64,000 bases of DNA from positions 1,736,001 to 1,800,000 of the forward strand of contig CM074701.1 in NCBI GenBank assembly GCA_037367355.1, given 5' to 3'. Positions 22,569 to 33,950 of the stretch are shown one piece after another; the first letter of the stretch is position 1; every line of letters starts with the position of its first letter. The notes under the pieces were generated by a model. That model searched no databases, was not told the origin of the DNA, and saw only the letters and a program-made list of their open reading frames with translations. Position numbers and translations under genes: made by a program. This DNA is from Neoscytalidium dimidiatum. Its lineage: Eukaryota; Ascomycota; Dothideomycetes; Botryosphaeriales; Botryosphaeriaceae.

Positions 22569-24411
22569 GGCTACACAAAACGAGCGACAAATTTCCCCAT
22601 AGATCCATGGTGGGTGCGGCGCCAGCGCCCATCCGCGACGCCGGCGCGCCGAAGGAAGCCCCGCCACGGCGGCGGCGCCTGGTCGACGGGCAAGGCCGTT
22701 CGTGGCGCCTTCGCTCATCAAGATCTACAGAGGGCGCGCTATGGTCCAGGCTCAGCCAGGGAAGGACCCGATCTGACAGACCTCGGGTTCGCGATCCTTC
22801 CTTAGCTTGCCCCCCTCCCCTCCCCTCCGTGGCCGCCAGCCACGTTCCGCTGCAAAACGTTTTCGTGCGAGCCAATAAAACGGGCAATGCCAGAATTGCT
22901 TTTTTTTTTGGTTCTCTTTTTCTTTTCTCCTATCCCACTTTTACCCGGAATGTGAAGCAAGACCAACGTTTTGGAGAAAATTCGTTTTGCTCTAGCGAGT
23001 CGGCAGGATGAGCAAAGGCGCGATGACGAGGCACCGATATTTGACATTGCCCTATTGCGTGCGGACTTAGGAGTCCTCGATAACTCCACTTGCCTCGGCA
23101 TCGTCGTCGAACGGTCAAGCGAGCCAGTCACAGCGGTGACTTCGATCTGGACAAGAACTGTGCAATGCCTGGAAAGGGTCAGCTGCGCGAAGAATCGAAC
23201 AGTGGCACTGGCGCTACTGCATCGTCCCGGCGGGTTCCGGCGTCGTCTTGACTGCCTCGATCCTTGCAAGGCCAGCCACGTGTAGGAAATGAAGTCCTTC
23301 CCTTTTTTTTTTTTTCTCGCCTTTTTCGGGAACGCATCGGTTGCACGCCAACTGCGTTCAGCATGCGGGTGCACCGGGGGAGAAAAGGACAGGCGGTGCC
23401 ACGGTGGCGTTGAGCTTCGGAGGGATAAGCTGATGGGAAAAAACGAAACAGCAGACACGTCGGTGATTACAGGTTGACGAGTATATCGGGATCGCGCATG
23501 GCAGGACGACGTTTTCGGCAAGAGGTCGCATCAAGCACCCGGCCAGCTGGTTGCAGCACGGGGTTTTTTTTTATTTTATTTTCCTGCCTTGCCCCATCAG
23601 GCTGGAATGGCTGCTCACACGCATTCGACGCTGTTACACAACGGCGGGCGGCGATCATTGGCCGCCTCTGCTATGCTTCTCGCGTGCGAAGGGCGTAAAG
23701 GGCAGCTGTTGGGGGCGCTCGTGAGACTACTCTACGTACTGGCCTTATGTGTGGTAGATGGCTTTTATTGGGAAGGGGCTGGTGGGGCCACGGCGCCAGG
23801 AGGTGGCAAAAGCTGTGTGTTTGATTATCAACGAGTGCTTGTGCATGAAAGTGTCGCAGAGGCAATGGCGTTGACACTGACGGATTGGCAAGCGCAGCTC
23901 CATAATATGCGGCGTCTGTGCTCTTGAAGAGGATGCTCCTTCCCTTCCTTCGGCAGCTCAGGCACGTTTCTTTTTGGGAAAGCAGCTGGCGGGCGACGTT
24001 GCAGGTACGGCGGAAGCGCGTGCGGTGTTCTCCGGCGGACGGTCTGCGGGGAAGTGAGGAGGGAGGCTGTGCAGGCAATGGCGCGAGCACATGTAGTTGA
24101 AATAAAACACAGCGGTAGTGGGTGCGAGGGCGACTCGGTCGGCGGTACCTACGTCGAAGTGGTGGATGCTCGGCGGAGCACGCTCCGGCACGACCGAGGG
24201 GGATCGCAGTACGGATGTAGGGGCACAGCAGCAGCATGTACACTGCACATACGTACCGGTGGTCGGGAAAGGAAGAACCAGCATAAGGAAGGCTGGGCGA
24301 TCATCCCACAGAATGAATGTCAACCTCGCGCAGCAATTGGGCGGCAGGCTTGGAGCCACCGGTGGGCTGGGTCGCGGCTAAACGCTCTTGCGCATAGCGA
24401 ACTGGCGCGCG

Positions 24412-24435
24412 CTGGCGGACTGGCGGACTGGCGGA
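24412..24435. repeat. 8-bp tandem repeat CTGGCGGA, three copies plus part of a fourth
   Basis: Perfect tandem octamers in a GC-rich gene-free stretch. Confidence 0.85.
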
Positions 24436-26525
24436 CTGGAGGGGCCGCGAGCATCTGGCGTCGGCACTTCCTTCGCGCCCGTCCTGGTGCTTTTCTGCTC
24501 ATCAAGTCGCTTCAACCACGAGCATTTACCCTTCGCGGGTCAACGCCCGGCCACGCTGCTGTCAACAGGCCTCCCTGTAACCTTCGACGCCGCCTGGGGC
24601 GCCCCGAGTGCCAAATGCCCCCGCCCCCCTCAGCGGCCCCCAAGTTCGCCCCCAGTGCCCCCCCCCCCGGTCCGCGGAGCCGCGCCAGCTTGTTCTCTTG
24701 TCGCCAGCCCATGCGCATCGCGGCGCGTGTGCAATAATTTGGCTTCTGCTGCAGCGCAATTGTGTCGTCTTGCGTCGCATCGAGACTATCCGCGCCAGTG
24801 TCATTGCGTCATCCCATCCAAGCCCCGACCCCCAGGCTCTGGCTCCGGGCCCGGCCCCGGCCCCGTTCGTCTACCACACTGCTCTTTTGCTGTTCGCACA
24901 GACGACCCCCCGAGCCTGCATCGGCTGCCGCACACATTAAAAGAAAAAAAAAAAAAACTCCGCGGCTGCGCGGCCCGGACGTGGCTCGAGTGCCCGTCCC
25001 CATCTCTTCTTTCCTCACTTCCCAGGAACTCCCCCGGAAATTAGCGTTTTTTGGACCTTAGCAACCCAAGGGTTTCAGGTTTCACACCTGCAAAACTATC
25101 CACGTCTGTACCTCCAATAAGCGACATGTTCGGGAGTCCTGCCGTGGGTGCCATCGCTGACGGAGTGCTCACGAGGCAGCCGCTCTCTGAATTCACACGT
25201 CCCAGATGTGAGGATAGCCAGCCGGGCAGACTTCGTTTTCGCCTCGTGAGGCACCTGCACATTGCCCCGCTGAACCAAGTAGAGTGCGCGTATGCTGTGA
25301 TTTGGCGTCGCATCTTTTTGGTTCAAAACCAGCCCCCTCCGGCCCCTGATCGGGGCAAACCCTACAGCGCACAAACGCCCCACCTGACCTTGCAGCCGCA
25401 GGGCATAACCAGAAAGGCCTGGGCCAGAGATGCGGAAAAGCTTGTTCTTCCCGCTCTCGACCAGGCTTTCAGCCTGCCCCCATCTTACCTCACTTCGCCC
25501 CCCTAGAGAGGAAATCCAGCATTTCTCACTTCACTTCCTTCAGAACTCAAATGTCCGGCCAAGCCTGCTGTAGTCGGAAGAGCTTCTCCGTAATCTCCCT
25601 CCGGTCATCTGCCTTACAGCGCCCGCCGATTCGGGTAGTGACGCATATACCCCGAGGTTTAACCTAACTAGAGGCAGGCCTGTAGGTCTGAGCATACGTG
25701 TTTGTATGATGTAAAACCATTGCAGTGTCTCAAAAGCCTTCGCGCGTTGATCATTCTGCACCAATCGCCACCAACTCAGTAATCGTGCACCGGAGCACTG
25801 CCCCGAAAACCATAGCCTGTCAGGATTTCGTGAAGGAAAGCGTCGTCGTTTTTGAACTTGGTGGAATTCGTTGAGCTTGGACAGCGCTCTGGCGAGCGAG
25901 AAATCCTCAGTATCTCCTAACCAGGCAACTCAATTCAGACAGTGATGGCATCGGGCAACGATTGACTCTCCTCGAATTCCATAGTAGATTGCGAATAGAA
26001 AACCAAGTCGAACGTGCGGCCGTTACGGGAATGCTGAGAAAATGAGATTGCAAAAATTCTAGGAATTACCTGGCTCCTCCACAAGAATTGATTGATATAC
26101 AAATTGGAAGCTCACCAATCTGCTTCTTCGTCTTTCGCGGAAAACAAGCCGGCCGCCTATCTGATATACATTGCATGCGACAGAATCCAGAGCAAGTCGA
26201 ATGTTGAAACGCACAGCGTGATGTCGTGAGGCCGCAGTGTTGCTGGATTTTACGTCAACCAGCACGGGCGCAAGGAGAAGGTGGCCAGAAGCGTGTGGCC
26301 GATACATCGAAACTTCGGACCTTGGCGTGGGTCTTGCTCAAGTCAATCGATCCGTTAACTCCTGGATCCTGCGATATTTGCCGCCGACCAATCTCTTCGA
26401 CATAAGCCAACCAAATTCCTGCTCCTTGAACGTGACCACAGATCCTTATTCTGCTTATTCCCAATACCAGATTCCTTTTTGGGGTATCATAGAAAACATT
26501 TGCGCCGGAAGAAATCGGTAATATC

Positions 26526-27923
26526 TCAAAAAGGGTGGTGATACGGGTGCGCAAGATTCTGTTCCTCTTCCACTGACCCTAGCGGCGCCGGCTCTCCAAA
26601 CCACTGGCCGTTGTAAGGTTGGACCGGGCCCGGCTGCATACCCTCCGAACCAGGAGGAATGAACGGTTGCCATCCAGGCGGCACCGAGCTCTGGACCGAG
26701 GCGTTAGGAGGTCCTGAAGTGTGGCCCATTTCGTGTGTCGTGTGTCTCTGATGTTGGACAGCTAAATGGTTCGAATTCTGAAATCTGAAATCGTGAGACA
26801 TGGATTCTGGGCCGCCGTAAGACATTGACCTTGTCAAGCCTCCAGGCCACGCCTGCTGCTCGTGCGAAGGGAATTGCTGCTGAGGGATTTGGGCGTGGGG
26901 TGACTCTTGGCTTGGTTGCCCCTGCACACCGATGGGCTCAGTGAAAAAGGATGATGACACAGGCGCACCCGTCGCGGACCAGTACGCGACCGAGGAGCCT
27001 TCAGAATGGCCATCGGATGGAGTCTGACTGGGATAGTTTGAGCCCCAAGCGCCCATGTCAAAACCCGGGGAATACGGAAATGAGTTTTGATGTGGAACCA
27101 CTGCGATCGAGATTAGTTTCCGCTGTTGCGGGCGCGGTGGATACGACGTACCAACACCGGACTTCACGTCGAGGGGACCGTCAAGCTCTGGGGCAATCGC
27201 GAACCCAGGAGGGGGCTCACCGGTAGGCATTGGTTGAAAAGAGCTGTATTCTTCAATCGCATCATGCCCCGAGGTGTTTGAGGCGCGTGGCGAAGAGGAT
27301 GATGACGACGACGGCACTTGCGAGACGCTGCCTCTCTTCGCAGCTTGCGACCTGGACTCTCCCGGGTTTTGCTGCTCCACTGGATAAAAATTGCATTCTT
27401 TCTTGAGGCGGATGCAGTTGGAGCACCGCCCCTGAGGGTCATCCGGGGCGAGAAGACATCTTATCTTTCTCCGGCGACAGTGACCTGCTGGCCGTCAGCA
27501 ACGGAAGCGAGAACGATGGGGAGGCAACGTACCGCAAGCGACGGAAGTGCGGTGATAACCTAGCTTGTTGCGCCGCTTGTCCGAATTAGGGGAGATGGGA
27601 CTGGACTCTCCCAAAGCGAGGGCGCGCATGTGAGGCGTAGACGAGGAGCGCTTGATGGCAGGCGGGATCTTTCCTCTGGAATGCCTTCGCTTGTCGTGAA
27701 GGTCCTTTGGGGATTGGGAAGGATAGGCGGGTAGTCCAGGAGCAAGATCGGGGCCATCCAGCTGTTGGGCCAACGGTTGTGCGACCGCAGTGCCTGAAAC
27801 CGGGGCGGAAGGATTATATGACATGCCGGGTAGCGAGGACCCCGGAAGTTGGTCGCTGATTCGAGGACTGAGCGGACTGTCCCTTCGAAGGGACTTGTTC
27901 ACCTCCCGTGACCCGACAGCCAT
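26526..27923 (-). CDS. Zn2Cys6 transcription factor with long Gln/Pro/Ser-rich tail
   Basis: Three exons: 27923-27533, 27484-27152 and 27100-26526, giving 432 aa. Intron 1 (48 nt) splits the zinc cluster just after its first Cys. The spliced motif reads C-GH-CRRRKIRC, then a 10-residue spacer ending GR, C-SN-C-IRLKKEC, followed by NFYPV. Intron 2 (51 nt) is a multiple of three and would stay open if retained, but it has a GTACGT donor, CTAAT branch site and GCAG acceptor. The remainder is disordered, rich in Ser, Pro and Gln, with no fungal-specific middle domain, as in short developmental-type C6 regulators. A second in-frame Met lies at codon 34 (27824) and could be the true start. It is isolated, with nearly 5 kb of gene-free DNA upstream and downstream. 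Targets unknown. Confidence 0.88.
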
Positions 27924-30900
27924 ATACTTGATCAGCCAGAGGTCCTTCCGGAAGGGGAGCAGTGTAGTTGGGGTGAGGCGGGCACCCGGGGGCGTTCCCG
28001 GCGCGGTGGGTTAGTGAGGGCGTTCTCAGATCTGCGGCAGGCGCAATTGATAGGGGAGTTTTCAGGAACAAGGCGGGCGCAGGCCTGCCGGTATTTCTCA
28101 GAGTCTTTGGGAGGAAAATGCGGCCACGGGGGCGGAGATCTAGCAGGCGTCGAGATTAGGCGCAGAAGCATGGGGCAGCGGGCAGCACATCCATGGAGCG
28201 GCGGGGCCAATGGAGATTGTGTGCAGGCGGCGAGCGCATGGATGGTTTTCGTACGATGTGCTATTATTATTGTGTGCAAGACCAGGACAGCAATTGGTAA
28301 TGCGTACGTCAGCGGGGGCTGCTAGGCCGCCGCCTCCGAGTGGGAGTTGATACTTTCAGCTGGCCGTCGTGAGGTAACCTTAAAGTGTCCGCAGCGCGCG
28401 CTCAATCCTTCGCGTGCGAGAGAGCAATTCGCGTCTGTCGCGCTGGTATCGTGTGGCAACAGCGCAGATGCGCGTCCTCGGGCCCAACAGGCCTAGCAGG
28501 GCAGCCCGGTACCGCGGCGGGCGTGATTGGGCCGACGGGGAGCGCACTGGCGACGGGGGCGATCTTGGCCAACTGTGGCAGGAGCTGTGACACATCCTTG
28601 GCGGTGGCGGCGCCGGCTGCAGGCGTGATGTGCGGGATGGATGAGGGCGCTGTGAGAGAGAGAAAGCACTGGAGGGTAGTGAGAGCGAGCAAAAGAGAGA
28701 TGGTGCGCTGGCTACTGCCTCGGCGATAGCTAGCAGCAGTCCTGCTGGGTGGACAAGACTACTGCCGTTTCCGCTATTGCTGCCGCCGTTGGTGTGTTAC
28801 TGTCGCCGCTGTTGTGCTGATGATTGTGAGATGATGATGCTGATGTCGGCGTGCTGGCACTGGCACTGGCACTGGCACTGGCACTGGCACTGGCACTGGC
28901 AGGCGGGCGCCAGGCGCCTGGCTCTGTGCTCGCAGGAAGCAGCTGCCAGCGCCAGCGCCAGCGCCAGCGCCAGTGCCTGCGTGCTGTGTCCTGGCTGCCT
29001 GGCTGGCCTGGCTGAGGCCTGTCTGTTCGCCCGGAACATTCCTTTCGCCGGCCTCGAGCTGCCGGCTGCACCTCCTCCGCCGCTGACAGGTTCAATTGCT
29101 CACCACCATCATTGACACCTGCCCGACGCCGGCCGGCTTGCGACTCAGAGCCCGCAGCGGCAAAGCCCGGATCGCGTCGTCGCCAGAGTCGTGACGCCAG
29201 CCCCAACCGCATCCCAGCGCCCCCCAATCGCTTGCCCCTCCCCCCCCTTGCCATGCGGCGCAGCCCACGCCTCGTCGAGCCTCCCATCTGGAGCCTGCCG
29301 CACCAGGATCGGATCCTCCCTCACCAACATCAATGCGCGCCGTTGTCCGGGCCCAGCGCTACCCTGACGCCGCCTTTTGCTTTTTTTTTTTCGCCTCCTT
29401 CTCCTCATCCTCATCGTCCTGCTCCTTCACTCCTGCTGCTGCTGCTGCTAAGCTGCTGCCCGCAGGGACCTGCCCGCCAGCGCTGCAGCCGTCACATGCA
29501 GCACGCGCCCATCGTGCAGACTGGCCTCGCGTCGCTATCGCTGCACCACCGTCCAAGGGGCCCCTTCTCCACAATCCTCATCTCGCCGCCAAAATGATCG
29601 CCCACTTGACCCGTTGTGGCATGTCTTGGCTCAGCTAGCTCATTTCGCGCCGTCGGTGGGGTCGAGCTTTTCTCGTTCTCGCTCCCAGCAACACCGCGAC
29701 CGCGACCGCGACCGGTGGGGTTTGCTAGCTGCGCAGATGCAACCTTGGCTGTTGACCGTACTCGCTCTCGGCCCTTGCATGGCCAATGGCTGCCCGCCGA
29801 AGATCCTCGCTCCAGAGGCCCCACGTTTCATGTCGCTGTGCTGCCCAAATCCGGTCCATCACGCTGCTCGCAGATCGATCCAACGTCAGCCGTTGGTCCC
29901 ATGTCCATGACTGTGGCCTCGGTGCTCCCGTGCGTTCCTGCAGCTCTGGATCCCAATCCGTGCTTGGTCTGATATCTCTCCGGCCCCTGTATATATGCAC
30001 CGGCCGGACCAGCCTGTAGTCCTTTCTGCTGCTGGTGATCGCGAAGTCAATTTTGCCTCTGCTGATGCGGACCGCTGCGACCGCTTTTTCTGCGGGAGAT
30101 GATGGGTCGTATCGGGCGTCCTGTTCGCTTCCTGGTCCACTGAAAGGCATCTCGCTGCTCTGCTCGCCATTCGCCCGTCCTGAAACGCCCCTCCAGAGGC
30201 CAAGCTGTCGGTGTGCCAACTAATTTTTCCGGTCGGGGATGTCGGATTTAATCTTATTAATGCCTTGTCGCCGCCTGCCCGTCGTCAAAGTGGTGCAACT
30301 AACCCCAACCATCTCACGTCACGAACCCTGCTCCATATTCTACAGTGGTGTGATGGCCTCCGTCGAGCCTAGGCTCTTGACATCGCTGCTGATACCGAGC
30401 TCCCTTATCCGGGGAGTCGTGAATGGCCCGAGACATGAATAATGCCACTCCACCGCCGGTCGGCATCCCACGGAATACAATGCCTGGAAAAGATCCAGAA
30501 ACCCGCTGGACTCCATCGACTGTTCCACACCAAGCGGTCCGGATGGACCATGCTGGAAGCCTCGAAAACTGGTGAAGTGGGAACTGCTTATCCTGGTAGA
30601 CTGCCCCTAGTGCTTAGCCCAGGCCAAGCAAACACCGACGTCACCTTCAATGGCCCTGCATCCTGAGGCAGCCTAGGAGGCAACCAAACGTTCCACAGCG
30701 CCTATTCGACGCCGGTGCTCACCGTACATTGTGCGACCGGGGTTCGGGGAAATATCCATCGTTGGCTTCCTATGCGGATTTATCGTCTTTGGCCCCGAGC
30801 CCCGAGATGACTGGCCACTGGCAGGGTGTGGCGCAGGTTTTTGCTGCAATGCGCTGCCCTCTCCACCAAAGAAAAATCTTGGCTTTGCGCTGCCTGGGAG

Positions 30901-32709
30901 TACCAGTCGATCGCTTACCGGGATTCTTTATCCCTGACCGTTGTCGTTTGGTCCGACTAGAAGTGCCGCGACGCCTCTTTTCAGCGTCGTGCATCCTCCA
31001 AGGCTGTCATGAGGGGTTTATTCTCATGTCGTCAATTCAATATAGAGCGGTCACTCAACAAGATACTTGCGCGCGATTAGTCTCGATTCCTGGTTGCCAA
31101 TTACTTCATCCACACAGGTAATAGATACTGCTGACTTCGCCGATAGGCCTCCAGGACAGATCATCTGAATGACCGTTGACGGATATGAGTGGTCACCGTC
31201 GAGAAAAGATCTTCGCACTATTCTGGGTCGGAACCAGCGCCGAGGTTCGTCGATGAGCAAGGTGGGGAGGACAAGAACTCGAACAGCGACCGGGCTTCCA
31301 CTTCTCTTCTTTCGTCCGGTCCATCCGCAGCACATGATGCGCTTCTCCTGCTCTGGCGTTGTTCGGGTCTCACTTCGCATCCGTGGCATTGACCGTCTGG
31401 CCCTTTTCTGATTATTGTTCTGCCTAAAATATCGTTCGTTGAAAGTTGAAGGCTACAGCCGAGGGCTGCATCGCATGTCCATCTAAGTGCAAGAATCTGC
31501 ATAGTCCTGCGGCACTAAATCTGGTCTCCGTGCTTCGCCTTCCAGTCAACGTGACTCCCTCAAGGATCTTGCCCTAAACGGCACCATTCCCGTTGACCAT
31601 GACGCGTCTTGGCGCATTACCAGATCGCAAGAAGCTTCCACTTTTGGTCCAGCAGCCAGGGCACATTCGCCACGGATTGCCTTGCTCTTGACACCGCTCC
31701 ATCCGAGACACTCCTACGAATCCCTCACCGTATTGTATCCCCGCTATACATTTCTATCTATAGCAACTCGCTATGACAACAAAATTCCCGCTGGGCTCGG
31801 TAAAATTTGGACTTCATGTCGTCTTCTTTCGAGATAAAATAAGCACGCACTCTCCTCTCTCCCGAAATTAAGCACGCCGAAGAATGAATCTTGGCACAGG
31901 ATTTCGTCCGAAGACCCACGTGCGCGTATATGGACATGCTGACCATTATGTCGAAAATTAGAAGTTTCCGCAGTAGTCTACACTACCGGTCCATGACTCG
32001 TAATATCAGATGATTATTTCGCTAGTCTCAATGATAGACCCATTTCAATAGTCCATGATCATGATCTACCGAGGCTCGAGATGATAACACTTTTCTCGGG
32101 CAGCAGAATCGCACACAGATCCCCCTAGTTCATCGCAACAAGCAACGGCCAATAGAAATGTTTCTGTATGTAATTCAGATTCGGCAGTTGCATCCCGACG
32201 CCGTCAGCCATTAAACATCTTACCCGTCCTTCCTGAAACCGTGCTAGTCCGAGCCGCAAATAGTCGAATGCAAATGACATGCACGCCGCGTCACCCTTGA
32301 AGCACTTTAGAATAGGTGGATTCGCTGTGAGCAACTCTCTAATCTGTACAACTATTCAAGCGAATTCATAGGAAGTGAGACATGAGGAGTCGAGCTTGTG
32401 TATATTGCATGCGTATACCTTACGCTTATCAAGGTGGCGGAAAGCATTTGCCATTCTTCCCAATAAAGAAGGAAAAGAAAAAAGAGTCTGCTTGTACTCT
32501 TTGCATTGGCCGCGCTTTCCACATCCGCGCACTTGCTCTTCTCAATTTCAGGGTCTACTTGAAATATTTAATCTTCCATGAGACTCGTACTAACTGCAGA
32601 CTGCCCATTCCACTTCACCGCTCTCAGCTGTTGATTCTGGGCTTTCATTTCGAACTTCATCACTACCGGTCGGCTAGACTTATCAAAATTCAGCACGAGA
32701 GGTATCACG
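27924..32709. other. Long gene-free upstream region of the Zn2Cys6 gene
   Basis: About 4.8 kb without a supported gene, GC-rich from 28000 to 30200, then closer to average. It contains the inverted hexanucleotide arrays, a GCT-repeat near 29435-29450 and several pyrimidine tracts. Large 5' intergenic regions are common for fungal regulators with complex control, so long 5' UTR or regulatory DNA is the most economical reading. Frames of 60-190 codons here are low complexity and open on both strands. Confidence 0.45.
28854..28974. repeat. Inverted pair of hexanucleotide arrays around a palindromic spacer
   Basis: (CTGGCA)8 at 28854-28901 is followed after 43 bp by (GCCAGC)5 at 28945-28974, the last unit being GCCAGT. 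The second array is nearly the reverse complement of the first (TGCCAG versus CGCCAG), so the two can pair. On a minus-strand transcript the mismatched position becomes a G-U wobble. The spacer begins with GGCGGGCGCCAGGCGCC, itself near-palindromic. Confidence 0.9.
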
Positions 32710-33950
32710 ATGAGTACCACAAACGCCGGCGAAGACAGTAACATCTACAGGTTTGTTATATGCGCCACATTCTCCGGTGACTTCACCCCGCTTGGCCTCC
32801 TCAGCTCATCGATAGTAGCGATGGTGGAGAAAGATTCTGCTAGCAACCATTTTCCGCGTATCTCACTCCAAGCATTGCGAGACATTTTGCCTCCTCAAGC
32901 TCTCCCTGTCCACTGCGTCTTTGTCGCCGAAATGAATACTGATCGGTTTCCAGTGCTGGACGGCAATGACAAACTCGTCGGAGTCTCTCTTCGTTTCCCA
33001 GCAGGAGAGACCTTTTTGGAGCGAACACGCGCTTCCACCTCCAGCTGCTGCAAAGATCGCCGGCTCAGAAAGTATTAGGGCCAGATACACGGGGGTGAAA
33101 ATGAGAGCTTCTGAATTTGAAAGTGACGGCAGCGACGAAGCTGAGGATTCCGACAGGGACTACAACGATGAGTGGGGACCAGACATGCGCGCTCCCAAGC
33201 CAAGGATACCGAAGAACCAGATCATTATCGGCAAGCACGCGAAGTCGTATTCATTGTTTGAAATCCGCCGGATCTTGCAATATCTCCGTTGGGAAGACAG
33301 GACTGGAATCAATGATAAGAAGGATAATCTTCTGCAGACGCTGGTGGAATTAACGAAAGAGAAGCACGTCACAAAAGATTGATCGTCGATGGATACTCCG
33401 CCACGATTTAGGACCGGCAGGAACCCGCTTCCAGACACTCGATAATTATGGCAGACCCACCCATAATTTGCATCCAGTTGAAACAGGGCAGAGAATGACA
33501 AAGAGAAAGCGGATAGCAATTACGAGGGCAAGACCATCTCCGAGCAAGGTGACTATATCAGGATCATCTCGTTCAGCAGCGAAGAAGTGTGGGGTTCCAC
33601 CAACGGCAATTTCAGCGGACTTCGAATCAATGAAACCTGCAACAGATCCTACGATTCCGATGTCACAAACCGGCGTCAGGAAACCTGTCGCAAACGTCGG
33701 CATGCACAAAATCTCAGAGGACATCTAGTCTTCATTGCCACGATCTTGAAGGAACTGCTCGGCTAGCTTGGTTCTACTAACATTTTGGATTCAAATATTG
33801 ACATGTACGCTGCGCAGATGGGTCTGATGCGCGATGCAACAACAGATTGCTCTGTCCAAAACGACCATCAAGCCGAGCAGAGTCCGGCCCATGCCGATGT
33901 CTTTCATGGAGATGAATAGTATGATCACGATCATTCGGACATTAAGTGAC
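32710..33950 (+). pseudogene. Decayed gene with in-frame nonsense codons, family not identified
   Basis: The 5' part starts at an ATG (32710) with a possible 54-nt intron (GTTTGT to CCTCAG, about 32751-32804) and runs to 33078. Coding character then moves to the next frame. From about 33100 one frame reads acidic text (FESDGSDEAEDSDRDYNDEW), then PKPRIPKNQIIIGKHAKSYS and LFEIRRILQYLRWEDRTG with a SAP-like LLQTLVEL helix. After a TGA at 33380 the same frame keeps protein-like sequence to about 33950 (for example SEQGDYIRIIS and RKRRHAQNLRGHLVFIATIL), interrupted by TGA, TAA and TAG codons. Several of these could arise by a single C-to-T change from CGA or CAG. I do not recognise the family. 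The segment 32966-33382 (138 aa) is the only sizeable intact frame. Confidence 0.5.

Larger units (their letters stand above)
21661..26525. other. Gene-poor interval with microsatellites
   Basis: Almost 4.9 kb with no supported gene. The first 600 bases are AT-rich. A GC-rich island occupies about 22600-22850 and again about 24400-25000. Long frames there are open on several strands at once and low in complexity. I looked for tRNA arms, transposase or reverse-transcriptase motifs and saw none. The right end is the 3' flank of the minus-strand Zn2Cys6 gene. Confidence 0.45.

Noticed and set aside
22438..22887. 149-codon minus-strand frame with an Arg-Glu repeat
   Set aside because: The repeat is the translated (CT)n microsatellite and the remainder is GC-rich low complexity without family similarity.
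24054..25061. Possible plus-strand gene from 200+ codon frames in the 24-25 kb GC island
   Set aside because: Pro/Arg/Ala-rich, several frames open at once, no start-to-stop model with splice signals or known motif.
28730..29287. 185-codon minus-strand frame with Ala-Ser repeats
   Set aside because: Its composition is dictated by the hexanucleotide arrays; there is no conserved domain and frames on the other strand are open too.
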